Positions 16,962 through 25,319 of a DNA stretch of 64,000 bases are shown in pieces (within the stretch, counting starts at the first letter, position 1; the number at the start of each line of letters is the position of its first letter). This DNA comes from Ilumatobacter sp963746265 (GTDB lineage Bacteria > Actinomycetota > Acidimicrobiia > Acidimicrobiales > Ilumatobacteraceae): contig CAVVAM010000003.1 in NCBI GenBank assembly GCA_963746265.1, positions 1 through 64,000 on the forward strand, given 5' to 3'. The notes under the pieces are model-generated. The model did not search any database and was not told the DNA's origin. It was given only the letters and a program-made list of their open reading frames with translations. The position numbers and the translations under genes are program-made.

Positions 16962-18326
16962 TCACCGGAGCGACTCGATGACCGCGGCGATGTCGTCGAT
17001 CGTCGTGAGCGGGTTGACGACGCAGTAGCGCAACACCGTCTCACCGCGCCACGACGTGGGCACGACGAACGACTCCTGATCGGCGAGTTGTCGTTGGCTC
17101 CATGTCAGATACCGGTTGGGCTCCCATCCGACCCGACGGAACACGACCACGGACAGCTCGGGCTCGAGCACGAGTTCACAGTGATCGCTGGCCCGGATCA
17201 GGGCGGCACCTGCGTGAGCAACGGTCAGGGTGGTCTCGACCGCTTCGGCGTACGCGTCGGTGCCGTGTGTGGCGAGGCTGAACCACAGTGGTAGTCCACG
17301 TGCTCGCCGCGACAGGTGGTGGGCATAGTCGCTTGCGTTCCACTCGTCGTCGTCGTGGAGCACATCGAGGTACTCCGCCTGCTGCGTGTGTGCAGCCCGC
17401 GCCACGCGTGGGTCACGGTACAGCAGGGCACAGCAGTCGAATGGTGCGAACAGCCACTTGTGCGGGTCGACGATGAAACTGTCGGCGCGCTCGATTCCGT
17501 CGAAGCGCTGGCGGACGCTCGGCGCAGCCAGAGCGGCGCCACCGTAGGCGCCGTCGACGTGGAACCAGAGTGCATGTTCTCGGCAGGCATCGGCCACACC
17601 CGCGAGGTCGTCGATGATGCCGGCGTTCGTCGTGCCGCTCGTGGCGACCACCGCGAACAGTCGGGCGCGGTCGGCGTCGTCGAGTTCGTCGAGCGTCTGA
17701 CGCAGGGCAGAGCCGTGCATGCGTCCGGAGTCGTCGGCCGGCACTTCGATGACGTCGACGTCCATGGCCCTTCCCGCCTGAACGATCGACGAGTGGGCCC
17801 CGCTCGACGCGAGTACGAGGCCATGCGTTCGATCGTGGGCACCATTCGCGTCGTGGCGCCACTTCCACCGCGCGGCGATGAGGGCACTGAGGTTGCCGGC
17901 CGTGCCACCCGACACGAACACGCCCCCCGCCTCCGTCGGCAGACCCGCGAGATCGGCGATCCAGCGCAGCGCTTCGTTCTCGGCGAACACGGCACCGCCG
18001 CCCTCGAGCCAGGAGCCGGCGTAGATGCTCGACGCACCGACGACGAGGTCGAACAGGATCGCCGCCTCGGTCGGCGCGGCAGGAACGAACGACAGGAACC
18101 GGGGGTGGTCGACCGAGATGCATGCGGGCGCCAGTACGTCGCCGAACACCCGCAGGGCTTCGAGACCACCGATGCCACGGGACGTGACGGTCCTCCCGGC
18201 CATCGCCCGAAGCTCGCTCGGTGTCCGTGGCCCGTCGAGCGGAGGTGGATCGAGCCGAATCCTGTCGATCGCGTACCGGACGATCGCCTGGGTGAGCACC
18301 TCGGTGGAGGTGTCGTGGCGGTGCAT
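16962..18326 (-). CDS. PLP-dependent group II amino acid decarboxylase
   Basis: A 454-residue fold-type I PLP enzyme of the aromatic amino acid/glutamate decarboxylase group. Seen: GVFVSGGTAGNLSALIAAR (phosphate-binding), HVDGAYGGAALAAP (Asp that contacts the pyridine N) and SFIVDPHKWLFAPFDCCALL, in which the Lys of DPHKW forms the Schiff base. The N-terminal region (RTPSELRAMAGRTVTSRGIG) also fits. The substrate is not predictable; L-DOPA, tryptophan and tyrosine are typical. CACACT lies 7 nt before ATG 18326, a weaker version of the leaderless box seen elsewhere. It stands alone: the small gene upstream has its own promoter. Confidence 0.88.
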   Translation of the reverse strand: MHRHDTSTEVLTQAIVRYAIDRIRLDPPPLDGPRTPSELRAMAGRTVTSRGIGGLEALRVFGDVLAPACISVDHPRFLSFVPAAPTEAAILFDLVVGASSIYAGSWLEGGGAVFAENEALRWIADLAGLPTEAGGVFVSGGTAGNLSALIAARWKWRHDANGAHDRTHGLVLASSGAHSSIVQAGRAMDVDVIEVPADDSGRMHGSALRQTLDELDDADRARLFAVVATSGTTNAGIIDDLAGVADACREHALWFHVDGAYGGAALAAPSVRQRFDGIERADSFIVDPHKWLFAPFDCCALLYRDPRVARAAHTQQAEYLDVLHDDDEWNASDYAHHLSRRARGLPLWFSLATHGTDAYAEAVETTLTVAHAGAALIRASDHCELVLEPELSVVVFRRVGWEPNRYLTWSQRQLADQESFVVPTSWRGETVLRYCVVNPLTTIDDIAAVIESLR

Positions 18327-18369
18327 GGTGCCGAGTGTGTCAGATGCCGTCGCCGGCGGCGTTCACCCG

Positions 18370-18525
18370 TCAGTCGTCGAGGGCGAGGAGCTCGCTGCCC
18401 TCGTTGCGGATCTCGCCGTCACGCTGCAGGAAGTAGCCGAGAATGGCCGACCCGATCCCGCCGCTGATCAGGACGACCACCGGGATCAGCAACAGTACGA
18501 CGACGATCGCGATCGCTCCGGCCAT
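18370..18525 (-). CDS. Small single-pass membrane protein
   Basis: A 51-residue protein: MAGAIAIVVVLLLIPVVVLI forms a transmembrane helix, followed by a short polar tail with charged end (LQRDGEIRNEGSELLALDD). The start at 18525 has TAACCT 7 nt upstream and no Shine-Dalgarno, the same arrangement as many genes in this window, which is the main reason to believe it is expressed. Function unknown. Confidence 0.62.
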   Translation of the reverse strand: MAGAIAIVVVLLLIPVVVLISGGIGSAILGYFLQRDGEIRNEGSELLALDD

Positions 18526-18538
18526 GGACGTCAGGTTA
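18526..18538 (-). promoter_or_regulatory. Predicted -10 box TAACCT before the small membrane protein gene
   Basis: TAACCT (18533-18538 on the minus strand) lies 7 nt before ATG 18525. Confidence 0.45.
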
Positions 18539-18603
18539 GCTCGCGGGTCGGCGTGTCGACCCACTTCGAACGTTCGCCGCGGGGCGGGCGGGGCCGCTCG
18601 GCG

Positions 18604-18954
18604 TCAGCTCACCGGGTGGTGGGCGATGGCTTCGATCTCGACGACGGCCTTCACCGGCAACTCTCGGACCGCGACCGTCGACCGGGCGGGGCGGTGCGAA
18701 CCGAATCCGGCCACGTACGCCTCGTTGAAGGTGACGAACGCGTCCATGTCGACGAGGAAGCACGTCGTCTTGACCACATCGTCGAGCGTGGCCCCCATCG
18801 ATGCCAGTTGGCCGGCGAGGTTCTCGATCGCCTGCGACGTCTGCGCGGCGACACCGTTCGGCAACGAGCCGTCGGCCATCCCGACCTGACCGGAGACGAA
18901 GATGAAATCGCCGGCTCGAACGGCGGGCGTGTACGGACCCAGTGGCTTGCTCAT
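18604..18954 (-). CDS. RidA/YjgF family enamine/imine deaminase
   Basis: A 116-residue RidA-family protein; members hydrolyse reactive enamine/imine intermediates made by PLP enzymes to ketoacids and ammonia. Seen: GPYTPAVRAGDFIFVSGQVG at the N-terminus, the conserved Arg in SHRPARSTVAVRELP, and the end VKAVVEIEAIAHHP with the expected Glu. Typical family length is about 115-130. ATG 18954 is preceded by TACCGT 7 nt upstream and no ribosome-binding site. The nearby PLP decarboxylase could be a source of such intermediates, but the two are not in one operon. Confidence 0.9.
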   Translation of the reverse strand: MSKPLGPYTPAVRAGDFIFVSGQVGMADGSLPNGVAAQTSQAIENLAGQLASMGATLDDVVKTTCFLVDMDAFVTFNEAYVAGFGSHRPARSTVAVRELPVKAVVEIEAIAHHPVS

Positions 18955-18967
18955 CGCGCGAACGGTA
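18955..18967 (-). promoter_or_regulatory. Predicted -10 box TACCGT before ridA-like gene
   Basis: TACCGT (18962-18967, minus strand) is 7 nt before ATG 18954. This supports that start over a longer open frame reaching 19110. Confidence 0.45.
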
Positions 18968-19033
18968 GCCCACCGGACGGCCCGCCGACACATGACGCAT
19001 CGCGGCTCTAGATGTACATCTAGATCGTTCGCG

Positions 19034-20587
19034 TCAGTGCGCGGTCGGCCAGTCCGGAGCCCAGCCTGCTCGCGCCCATGCGGCCGTGGCGACGGCCGCG
19101 AACACGGCATCGCTCCCGTTGACGGGCTCGGCGTCGCTCTCGATCAGCCCGACCGAGATCGGCGGCGTGTCGATGGCGCGCAGGATGCCGAACGAACGGA
19201 TGGTGAGATCGTGCGGAACCCCCGACTCGTCGATCGACAGCCCCTCGGACGTGACCCACCCCAACGCCATATGGGCCGCGCCGACGCAATAGCTGCGCAG
19301 CACGACCTCGTCGAGCACCTCACCACACTCGACTTCGACCGTGATCGACCCGTCGTCGAGGATTGCGGCGGCCGCGACCGAACCGTTCGGTGCGCGTACG
19401 CTGAACGTGGGGCCGGCCCGCAACGATGCCAGCAGGATGGACGCCTCGACCCATCCGGCACCTCGCAGCGCGGTCGACGTGGGCGGACCGACGACATCGA
19501 TCTCCACGACCTCGAGATCGGGTGCCACGGATCGGATCACATCGGCGACACCGTCGGTCCGGACCACCCGCATGATCCCCGAACCGTCGGCACGGAACCC
19601 GGCTGCGATCGGCGGCCGCTTCGGGCCGGTGATCACGACGTCCTCACGGGTGCTCAGCACTCGAACCGTTCGCCCGTGCTCGGCGGCCAACCGCCGGGCG
19701 ACGTCTCCCAGCACACCACTCTGCTTGCCCCCGAACGCTCCGCCGTTGCCGTGCGAGCTCATCGGTGTTCCACCGGGCTCACACCACGAGGCATCGGGCT
19801 CGAGGTACCCGGGCTCGACCCAGGTCGTCCGAAGCGTGCGAGCCCAGTCTCCGTCGGGCACGTCGAGCGGCCACGACAAGGGAGCTGTCGTGCGCCGGCC
19901 CTGTACCTTGCCACTCGCCAGACGGGCAGCCTGGAGCGAGTCGCCGACCACCCAGCCGCCGGCCGCCGATCGAACCGCGACGAGTGCGTCGAGCGGAGCC
20001 GCATCGTCGGCGAACCCGCCCCGTCCCAGTGCCACATCGACCCCGACCGCCTGCTCGACGCCACCTTCCAGCCAGGCGCGGCGAGCGGCGGCTTCGCTCG
20101 ATCGGCCGTGACGCGTCGGTTCGCCGACTCGGACGATCGACTCCACGACCGGTTGCCAGCCGGTGCACCGACACAGGTGGGCGAGCAGCGCCTGACGAAC
20201 CGCATCGGGCGACGAACGTTTCTCGTCGGGGAGCGCAGCCGCACGCATGATGATGCCGGGTGTGCAGAAGCCGCACTGGCTTCCGCCCCGATCACAGAAC
20301 GACGCCGCCCAGGCCTCGGTGTCGGCGAGGCCTTCGAGGGTCGTCACCGATCGACCGCGAACGCGCGTGACCGGCGTCACACACGACACGCGTGGCTGGC
20401 CGTCGACCCACACGGTGCAGCACCCGCACTGACCCTGGGGGCTGCATCCGTCCTTCACCGAACGCACGCCGAGCGTCTCTCGCAAGGAGTCGAGCAGCGA
20501 ACCCGCTGCCTGAACCTGGACCTGATCGCCGTTGAGCTCGAACTCGACGATCTCGGCTGCGTCGGTGTCAGTCGACAGGGCGACCAC
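19034..20587 (-). CDS. Compact [2Fe-2S]-molybdopterin hydroxylase fusion (xanthine dehydrogenase family, shortened)
   Basis: A 517-residue fusion. Residues 1-160 are a two-cluster [2Fe-2S] subunit: C48, C54, C57, C69 for the plant-type cluster and C105, C108, C139, C141 for the second. The remaining roughly 350 residues resemble only parts of a molybdopterin-binding subunit: GNGGAFGGKQSGVLGD (cofactor loop), LSTREDV, TALRGAGWVEA and a C-terminal AEPVNGSDAVFAAV that aligns with the GVGEP..PTAPA active-site loop. A normal Moco subunit has about 750 residues, so large parts are missing and no FAD domain is present. GTG 20587 is my start; it overlaps the upstream gene by 20 bp. Activity is doubtful but the iron-sulfur part is intact. 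Confidence 0.78.
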   Translation of the reverse strand: MVALSTDTDAAEIVEFELNGDQVQVQAAGSLLDSLRETLGVRSVKDGCSPQGQCGCCTVWVDGQPRVSCVTPVTRVRGRSVTTLEGLADTEAWAASFCDRGGSQCGFCTPGIIMRAAALPDEKRSSPDAVRQALLAHLCRCTGWQPVVESIVRVGEPTRHGRSSEAAARRAWLEGGVEQAVGVDVALGRGGFADDAAPLDALVAVRSAAGGWVVGDSLQAARLASGKVQGRRTTAPLSWPLDVPDGDWARTLRTTWVEPGYLEPDASWCEPGGTPMSSHGNGGAFGGKQSGVLGDVARRLAAEHGRTVRVLSTREDVVITGPKRPPIAAGFRADGSGIMRVVRTDGVADVIRSVAPDLEVVEIDVVGPPTSTALRGAGWVEASILLASLRAGPTFSVRAPNGSVAAAAILDDGSITVEVECGEVLDEVVLRSYCVGAAHMALGWVTSEGLSIDESGVPHDLTIRSFGILRAIDTPPISVGLIESDAEPVNGSDAVFAAVATAAWARAGWAPDWPTAH

Positions 20588-21182
20588 CGTCGAGTTGCTC
20601 GGTGAACGTCTCGAACTCGCTCCAGGCGCCGGCGGCGAGCAGCGCCGCCTGCTCGGGCCACGACGACGGATCGTGAGCCTTGAACCGCTGACCGGCGTCA
20701 TTGAGCATCGTGCGCAGCAACGAGACCTCCGTCGTCGACAGTTCGGCCCAGGTGCGGATGCCGATGCCATGGCACAATTCGGCGATCTTCGGGCCGATGC
20801 CTTCGACGACGGTCAGGTCGTCGAACTCGATCCGCCTGCCGAGCACCGCTGCAGCGACATCGAGCGGGTCGACGTCGCCGGGCGGCGCACCGACGGTCGT
20901 CGAGGACTCGGCAGCAACCGTCGAAGGTGCTGGCGGTCCCGGTCGGTCGGCACGAGCCAGTTCGGTCCGCAGCCGGTCGCGTTCGTCGACGACCGGTTCG
21001 AGATTCGCCACCCTGCTGCGGAGCCGCTCGAGTTCGGCGTGGTCGGCACTCTCGAGCCGGGCGATCCTGGCCCGCTCGATCTGGCGTTTGGCGGCGACAC
21101 TCCGCAAGAGCCACCCGATGACGATGCCGAGCACGACGGCGATCAGCACCCACGCCAGCCCCTTCATCAGCGTGTAGGGCAT
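20568..21182 (-). CDS. Membrane-anchored helix-hairpin-helix protein
   Basis: A 204-residue protein: one N-terminal transmembrane helix (about 8-26, LAWVLIAVVLGIVIGWLL), a coiled-coil-like basic/acidic segment (about 28-70), a Pro/Ala linker, and a C-terminal domain with VVEGIGPKIAELCHGIGIRT, a helix-hairpin-helix. This layout matches the poorly characterised COG3743-like family found beside OmpA-type genes; it is not shown to be a nuclease. GGAGGTGA 7 nt before ATG 21182 fixes the start. The OmpA-like gene lies just upstream on the same strand (46 bp), and the molybdopterin fusion gene overlaps its end. Confidence 0.72.
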   Translation of the reverse strand: MPYTLMKGLAWVLIAVVLGIVIGWLLRSVAAKRQIERARIARLESADHAELERLRSRVANLEPVVDERDRLRTELARADRPGPPAPSTVAAESSTTVGAPPGDVDPLDVAAAVLGRRIEFDDLTVVEGIGPKIAELCHGIGIRTWAELSTTEVSLLRTMLNDAGQRFKAHDPSSWPEQAALLAAGAWSEFETFTEQLDGGRPVD

Positions 21183-21228
21183 CGAACGTTCACCTCCGTC
21201 ATCTCGTTGCATCGTGGCAGGTGTGGAC

Positions 21229-22815
21229 TCACGCCGTGGTGACCACGCGGAACTCGACGCGCCGGCTGGCGGCTTTGTCCTCGACCCCGTCGACGAGCAC
21301 GGGTTGCTCACTCCCGAAGCCGAGGGCGTCCACGTCGGTGAGGCCCCGCTCGAGTAGTGCCGCTTGCACGGCCGCGGCCCGATCCTGGCTCAGCTGCAGA
21401 TTCTCGATCGGGACGCCGTCACTGTCGGTATGGCCCTCGACCGTGATCGCGACGCCGGCGAACTGCTGGGCCAGCTGGGCGAGACGGTCGATCACCTCGA
21501 ACGCCGACCCGTCGAGCACCGCCGAGCTCGGCTCGAAGAGAATCGGGTTCTCGCCGACGAACGAGTTGAGCTGGTCCTCGAGCTCGTCGGCGTCGGCATC
21601 GGTGGCATCCGGTGACGCAGCGAGCGCGGACTCGGCGCCGACCGCAGAAGCGACCTCCTCGAAGGCCGCACCGTCGGTGTCGGAGGCGACGACGCCGTCG
21701 ACGTACAACTCCGCGCCGTCGAAGCCGATCTCGGCCGACACCAGCCTGCCCGCCGTCGCCCGGAGGAGCGTCGCCATCCGCTCGGCGACATCCGAATCGA
21801 GGCCGGTATCGGGATCGGTCGTCATCTCGTCGACCACGAAGTCCTCACCGACGGCGTCGACGGAGGCCCGGGCGAGGATCTCACGCTCGACCTCGCTCGC
21901 GACGACACCGATCAGCACGATCCGCTCACCGTCGAAGGTCGCGGTCACGCCTGCCACGTCCTGGTCGGCGTCGGTCTCCGGCACCAGGATGACGCTGTCG
22001 ATCACGTGGACGATCCCGTTGCTTGCCACGATGTCGGCGTCGACGATCGTGGCACCACCGACGGAGATGTCGTCGCCGACCACCACGGACAACATGCTGC
22101 CGTCGAGGGCGGTGAGGTCACCGTCGACCAGTTCGGAGCTCCGGATGATCCCGTCGACGGCGTGGTGGTTCAGCGACCGCTCGAGCAGATCGGGGTCGTT
22201 CTGCAGCCGACCGAGGACGTCGGCCGGCATTGCGTCGAACGCTGCGTTGCTGGGCGCGAACAGCGTGACGGAGTCGCCGGTGCGGCCGATGTCGGCGTCG
22301 GCGAGCAACACCGCCAGGAACGCAAGCTCAGGGTTGGCGGCGACGATGTCGTGCACCGTCGCGAGGTCGGAATCGGTCGTGGTCGATGGTGGCGCAGTGG
22401 CCGGCGTCGTCTCGGTGATCTCGTCGGACGATGCGGCCCCCCCGGTGTCTTCGGACGCCTCGTCGGGGGGCGTGGTAGCGGCCGTCGTCGCCACCGGGGG
22501 CGTGTTCACCCGGCACGAACGATCGAGTTCGATCGCGCGCACGCCCCAGACCTCGTAGGCGGCTGCCCGTGCACGCTCCGGATCGTCGAGCGGCGCCCTG
22601 CACGTCAGTGTGCCGTCCTGACCGGAGAACGCTGCGGTGACACCGTCGTATCCGGCGGCCTCGAGCTCAGCAGGCACCCGGCGATCGAGGTCGGCCTCGA
22701 TGCGGCCGTTGAAGATCGGCGCGCCGATCACGTACAGCGCACCGGTGAGCAACGCGCCCACACCCAAGATGCGGCGTCGGTAGCGCGACGCGGGCTGGGC
22801 GGACGACGACACCAT
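21229..22815 (-). CDS. Envelope protein with BON-like, fasciclin (FAS1) and OmpA C-terminal domains
   Basis: A 528-residue protein anchored by one N-terminal transmembrane helix (about 15-32). Order: BON-like segment (about 35-105, with SGQDGTLTCRAPLDDPERA), Thr/Pro linker, FAS1 domain (about 148-280, VTLFAPSNAAFDAMP and NGIVHVIDSVILVP), two more BON-like stretches (about 285-390), and an OmpA peptidoglycan-binding domain (about 415-528, TVEGHTDSDG and SQDRAAAVQAAL). The BON-OmpA part recalls mycobacterial ArfA; the inserted FAS1 adhesion domain is an addition I have not seen there. It probably links the membrane to peptidoglycan and to neighbouring surfaces. Confidence 0.82.
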   Translation of the reverse strand: MVSSSAQPASRYRRRILGVGALLTGALYVIGAPIFNGRIEADLDRRVPAELEAAGYDGVTAAFSGQDGTLTCRAPLDDPERARAAAYEVWGVRAIELDRSCRVNTPPVATTAATTPPDEASEDTGGAASSDEITETTPATAPPSTTTDSDLATVHDIVAANPELAFLAVLLADADIGRTGDSVTLFAPSNAAFDAMPADVLGRLQNDPDLLERSLNHHAVDGIIRSSELVDGDLTALDGSMLSVVVGDDISVGGATIVDADIVASNGIVHVIDSVILVPETDADQDVAGVTATFDGERIVLIGVVASEVEREILARASVDAVGEDFVVDEMTTDPDTGLDSDVAERMATLLRATAGRLVSAEIGFDGAELYVDGVVASDTDGAAFEEVASAVGAESALAASPDATDADADELEDQLNSFVGENPILFEPSSAVLDGSAFEVIDRLAQLAQQFAGVAITVEGHTDSDGVPIENLQLSQDRAAAVQAALLERGLTDVDALGFGSEQPVLVDGVEDKAASRRVEFRVVTTA

Positions 22816-22893
22816 GGGCGCTCACGATCTCACTCGGCGCGAGGCCTTCCAACTTCGTCAAGGGAGTGCAACACAAACGTCGGCGAACCGACG

Positions 22894-23214
22894 TCAGGAG
22901 AAGCTCTGGCCGCACCCGCAGGTGCGGGATGCGTTCGGGTTCGTGATCGAGAATCCCGACTGCTCCAAACCGTCCTTGTAGTCGAGCGTGGCGCCCTGGA
23001 GCAGCTGGGCGGAGGCGGGATCGACGACGACCTTGGCTGCGCCGAAGGTCGCCTGCTCGTCGTCACCCGTGATGTCGCCGTCGAAGAACATCTCGTACGA
23101 GAACCCACTGCAGCCGCCCGGACGCACGGCGACCCGGAGCGCCAGCTCGTCAGCGCCTTCGGCCTCGAGCAGTTCGGTCACCTTGGATGCGGCGGTGTCG
23201 GTCAACGTGATCAT
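22894..23214 (-). CDS. A-type iron-sulfur cluster insertion protein (ErpA/IscA family)
   Basis: A 106-residue carrier that receives and delivers Fe-S clusters. The three conserved cysteines are present: C in RPGGCSGFSYEM and the C-terminal TCGCG pair. The length is typical. ATG 23214 is chosen over an in-frame TTG two codons upstream because AAGGGGA lies 6 nt before it. The gene is followed by the OmpA-like gene on the same strand, and a SufR-like regulator gene ends 107 bp upstream, so this looks like a small Fe-S locus. Confidence 0.92.
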   Translation of the reverse strand: MITLTDTAASKVTELLEAEGADELALRVAVRPGGCSGFSYEMFFDGDITGDDEQATFGAAKVVVDPASAQLLQGATLDYKDGLEQSGFSITNPNASRTCGCGQSFS

Positions 23215-23321
23215 CGTCAATCCCCTTCTGCAGAGTTCGGCTGCGGATCGCTCGGTTGTCGGTCGAGGTTGATCTCATCGGGCATCCTACCGGCTGGCCC
23301 CGGTGACATCACTGCAGGCAG

Positions 23322-24026
23322 TCACCGACCGGCCGGGTCACCGATCGTGACCTGGCACGGGGTCCGATCGGCGATCGTGCAGAACGATCGCACCTCGGCG
23401 TCGCCCATCTCGCGCACGAAGCCGGCGATCAGACCGTGGTGCAGACTGCAGACCAGTTCGGGGTGCGTCGTCGCGAGGTCGTCGAAGGGGCAGTTCGCGA
23501 ACGCGATCACGGCCGCGGCCGGGTCGTCGGCGTCGTCGGAGACCACGGGGTCGAACCCCAGGATGTCGAGGTCGGACACGATGGCTTCGAGCGTCGAGGG
23601 AGCGGCGGCGAATCCACGGGCGCGGCCCTCACCCTCGGCGGCCCCGACGGCTTCGGCGTCCTCCGCCCCGGCTCCGAGGCGTTCAGCCATCGCGAGCAGC
23701 ATGCCGGCGAGCATCGGCATCACCGGTGGTTCGAGACCGAGCGACGGAGCGTCGGTGACCAGCGAATACCGGTGCTGGGGCCGGCCGATCTCGCCGCGAC
23801 CTCCGACCGCCACCTCGATCAGCCCCGCATCCCGCATACGATCGAGGTGCGGTCGCACGGTGTTCGGGTGGAGTTCGATCGTGTCGGCGATCTCCGAGGT
23901 CGTGAGCGGCTTGGCGGCCCGGGCCAGTTCGAGGTAGATCGCGTAGCGGGTGTTGTCGCCCAGAGTCTTGAAGAGGTCGAGTCGCGCCTGGGGATCGGGT
24001 GCCTGCGGCGCTCGATTCCCGGTCAT
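23322..24026 (-). CDS. SufR-like Fe-S-sensing transcriptional regulator
   Basis: A 234-residue repressor-type protein. The N-terminal winged helix (about 15-80, PLTTSEIADTIELHPNTVRPHLDRM) is of the ArsR/DeoR-like type used by SufR. The C-terminal half has Cys at IAFANCPFDDL, ELVCSLHHG and RSFCTIADRTPC, matching the spacing of cysteines that bind the sensing [Fe-S] cluster in SufR, with one extra. It probably controls Fe-S assembly genes such as the erpA-like gene. ATG 24026 is preferred over GTG 24032 because TAATCT lies 7 nt before it. Divergent from mrp, 40 bp apart. Confidence 0.8.
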   Translation of the reverse strand: MTGNRAPQAPDPQARLDLFKTLGDNTRYAIYLELARAAKPLTTSEIADTIELHPNTVRPHLDRMRDAGLIEVAVGGRGEIGRPQHRYSLVTDAPSLGLEPPVMPMLAGMLLAMAERLGAGAEDAEAVGAAEGEGRARGFAAAPSTLEAIVSDLDILGFDPVVSDDADDPAAAVIAFANCPFDDLATTHPELVCSLHHGLIAGFVREMGDAEVRSFCTIADRTPCQVTIGDPAGR

Positions 24027-24039
24027 GACCACGAGATTA
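24027..24039 (-). promoter_or_regulatory. Predicted -10 box TAATCT of the sufR-like gene
   Basis: TAATCT (24034-24039, minus strand) sits 7 nt before ATG 24026. The divergent mrp box is only 16 bp away, so a regulator bound here could control both genes. Confidence 0.5.
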
Positions 24040-24054
24040 CACGGTGAGGGCCGG

Positions 24055-24066
24055 TAAAATCACCGC
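24055..24066 (+). promoter_or_regulatory. Predicted -10 box TAAAAT of mrp
   Basis: TAAAAT at 24055-24060 lies 6 nt before ATG 24067, with no Shine-Dalgarno: leaderless arrangement. Confidence 0.55.
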
Positions 24067-25263
24067 ATGGCCGGATCGACGATCGCTTCACCCCCGACGC
24101 GAGACGAGGTGATGGCGGTGTTGGGCACCGTCATCGACCCCGAGCTCGGCGCCGACATCGTCACGCTGGGCATGGTGCCCGGTGTGACGATCGGCGACGA
24201 CGGCGTCGTTGACGTCGGCATCAAGCTCACGATCGGCGGTTGTCCGCTGCGCGCCGACATCAAGCGCGAGGTCCAAGAGCGCGTGGGCCTGCATCCCGGC
24301 GTCGCCGATGTCACGATCACCTGGGGCGAGATGAACGCCGAGGAGCGATCCGAGGTGATGACGAAGGCCCGATGGAATGCCCGCGACCGGGCGCCTGACA
24401 CCGAGATCCCCGCATCGTGCCACGTGCTCGCGATCGCCAGCGGCAAGGGCGGCGTCGGCAAGAGTTCGGTCACGGTCAACCTCGCGGCCGCCCTGGCCCA
24501 GGCCGGTCACACCGTCGGTGTGCTCGACGCCGACATCTGGGGTTTCTCGGTGCCACGCCTGCTCGGGATCAGCGACCGGATGGAGGCCGAGGCCGTCGCC
24601 GGCTCCGACAAGCCGAAGATCATCCCCAACGAGCTCCCGGTCGGCGACGGGCTGCTGAAGGTCGTGTCGACCGGCTTCCTGGTCGACGAGTCGACAGCGC
24701 TGATGTGGCGCGGACTGATGCTCACCAAGGCCGTCGAACAGTTCCTGGCCGACGTCGCGTGGGGCGACCTCGACTACTTGTTGATCGACATGCCGCCGGG
24801 CACCGGTGACGTGCAGATGGGCCTCGCCCGGTTGCTGCCACGTACGTCGATGGTGATCGTCACCACGCCGGCGCTCGCGGCGCAGAAGGTCGCCCAGCGG
24901 GCCGCCGACATGGCCAAGCGCAGCTTCCTCCCCGTCGTCGGCGTGATCGAGAACATGAGCGCGTTCACGTGTGACCACGGCGAGACGTATGCGCTGTTCG
25001 GGGCGGGCGGTGGTCAGGCCCTCGCCGGCGAGATCGGCGCGCCATTGCTCGGCGAGGTGCCGCTCGAGTCGGCCGTCGCGGCCGGCAACGACGCCGGCCA
25101 GCCCGTGTCGATCGCGCACGACGGTGCTGCTGCGAGCGTGTTCCGCTCGATCGCCGAACGCATCGTCGTCGAGATCGCTCCGCCCACGAAGCCCGAAGAG
25201 GTCGACATGGCCGGCTGCTCCGCCCGGATGCTCGACGCCGTCGCCGCCGCCTTCGACGACTGA
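24067..25263 (+). CDS. Mrp/NBP35-type P-loop ATPase for Fe-S cluster transfer
   Basis: A 398-residue protein: N-terminal MIP18/DUF59 domain (about 8-95, VLGTVIDPELGADIVTLGMV) and a Mrp ATPase domain with deviant Walker A SGKGGVGKSS, DADIWGFSVPRLLG, and LLIDMPPGTGD. Mrp proteins carry Fe-S clusters to apo-proteins. The CxxC cluster-binding motif usually found after ENMS is reduced to a single Cys (MSAFTCDHG), and a Cys near the C-terminus (MAGCSARM) might substitute. Divergent from the SufR-like gene and near an A-type carrier, which supports the Fe-S role. Confidence 0.9.
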   Translation: MAGSTIASPPTRDEVMAVLGTVIDPELGADIVTLGMVPGVTIGDDGVVDVGIKLTIGGCPLRADIKREVQERVGLHPGVADVTITWGEMNAEERSEVMTKARWNARDRAPDTEIPASCHVLAIASGKGGVGKSSVTVNLAAALAQAGHTVGVLDADIWGFSVPRLLGISDRMEAEAVAGSDKPKIIPNELPVGDGLLKVVSTGFLVDESTALMWRGLMLTKAVEQFLADVAWGDLDYLLIDMPPGTGDVQMGLARLLPRTSMVIVTTPALAAQKVAQRAADMAKRSFLPVVGVIENMSAFTCDHGETYALFGAGGGQALAGEIGAPLLGEVPLESAVAAGNDAGQPVSIAHDGAAASVFRSIAERIVVEIAPPTKPEEVDMAGCSARMLDAVAAAFDD

Positions 25264-25307
25264 CACGGCGCAGCCGCCGGGCGTCGCCGGCCTCGAGACC
25301 GGATTCG

Positions 25308-25319
25308 TATACTGCCGCG
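25308..25319 (+). promoter_or_regulatory. Predicted -10 box TATACT before the 25.3-kb orphan gene
   Basis: TATACT at 25308-25313 is 6 nt before ATG 25320; no Shine-Dalgarno is present. Confidence 0.5.
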
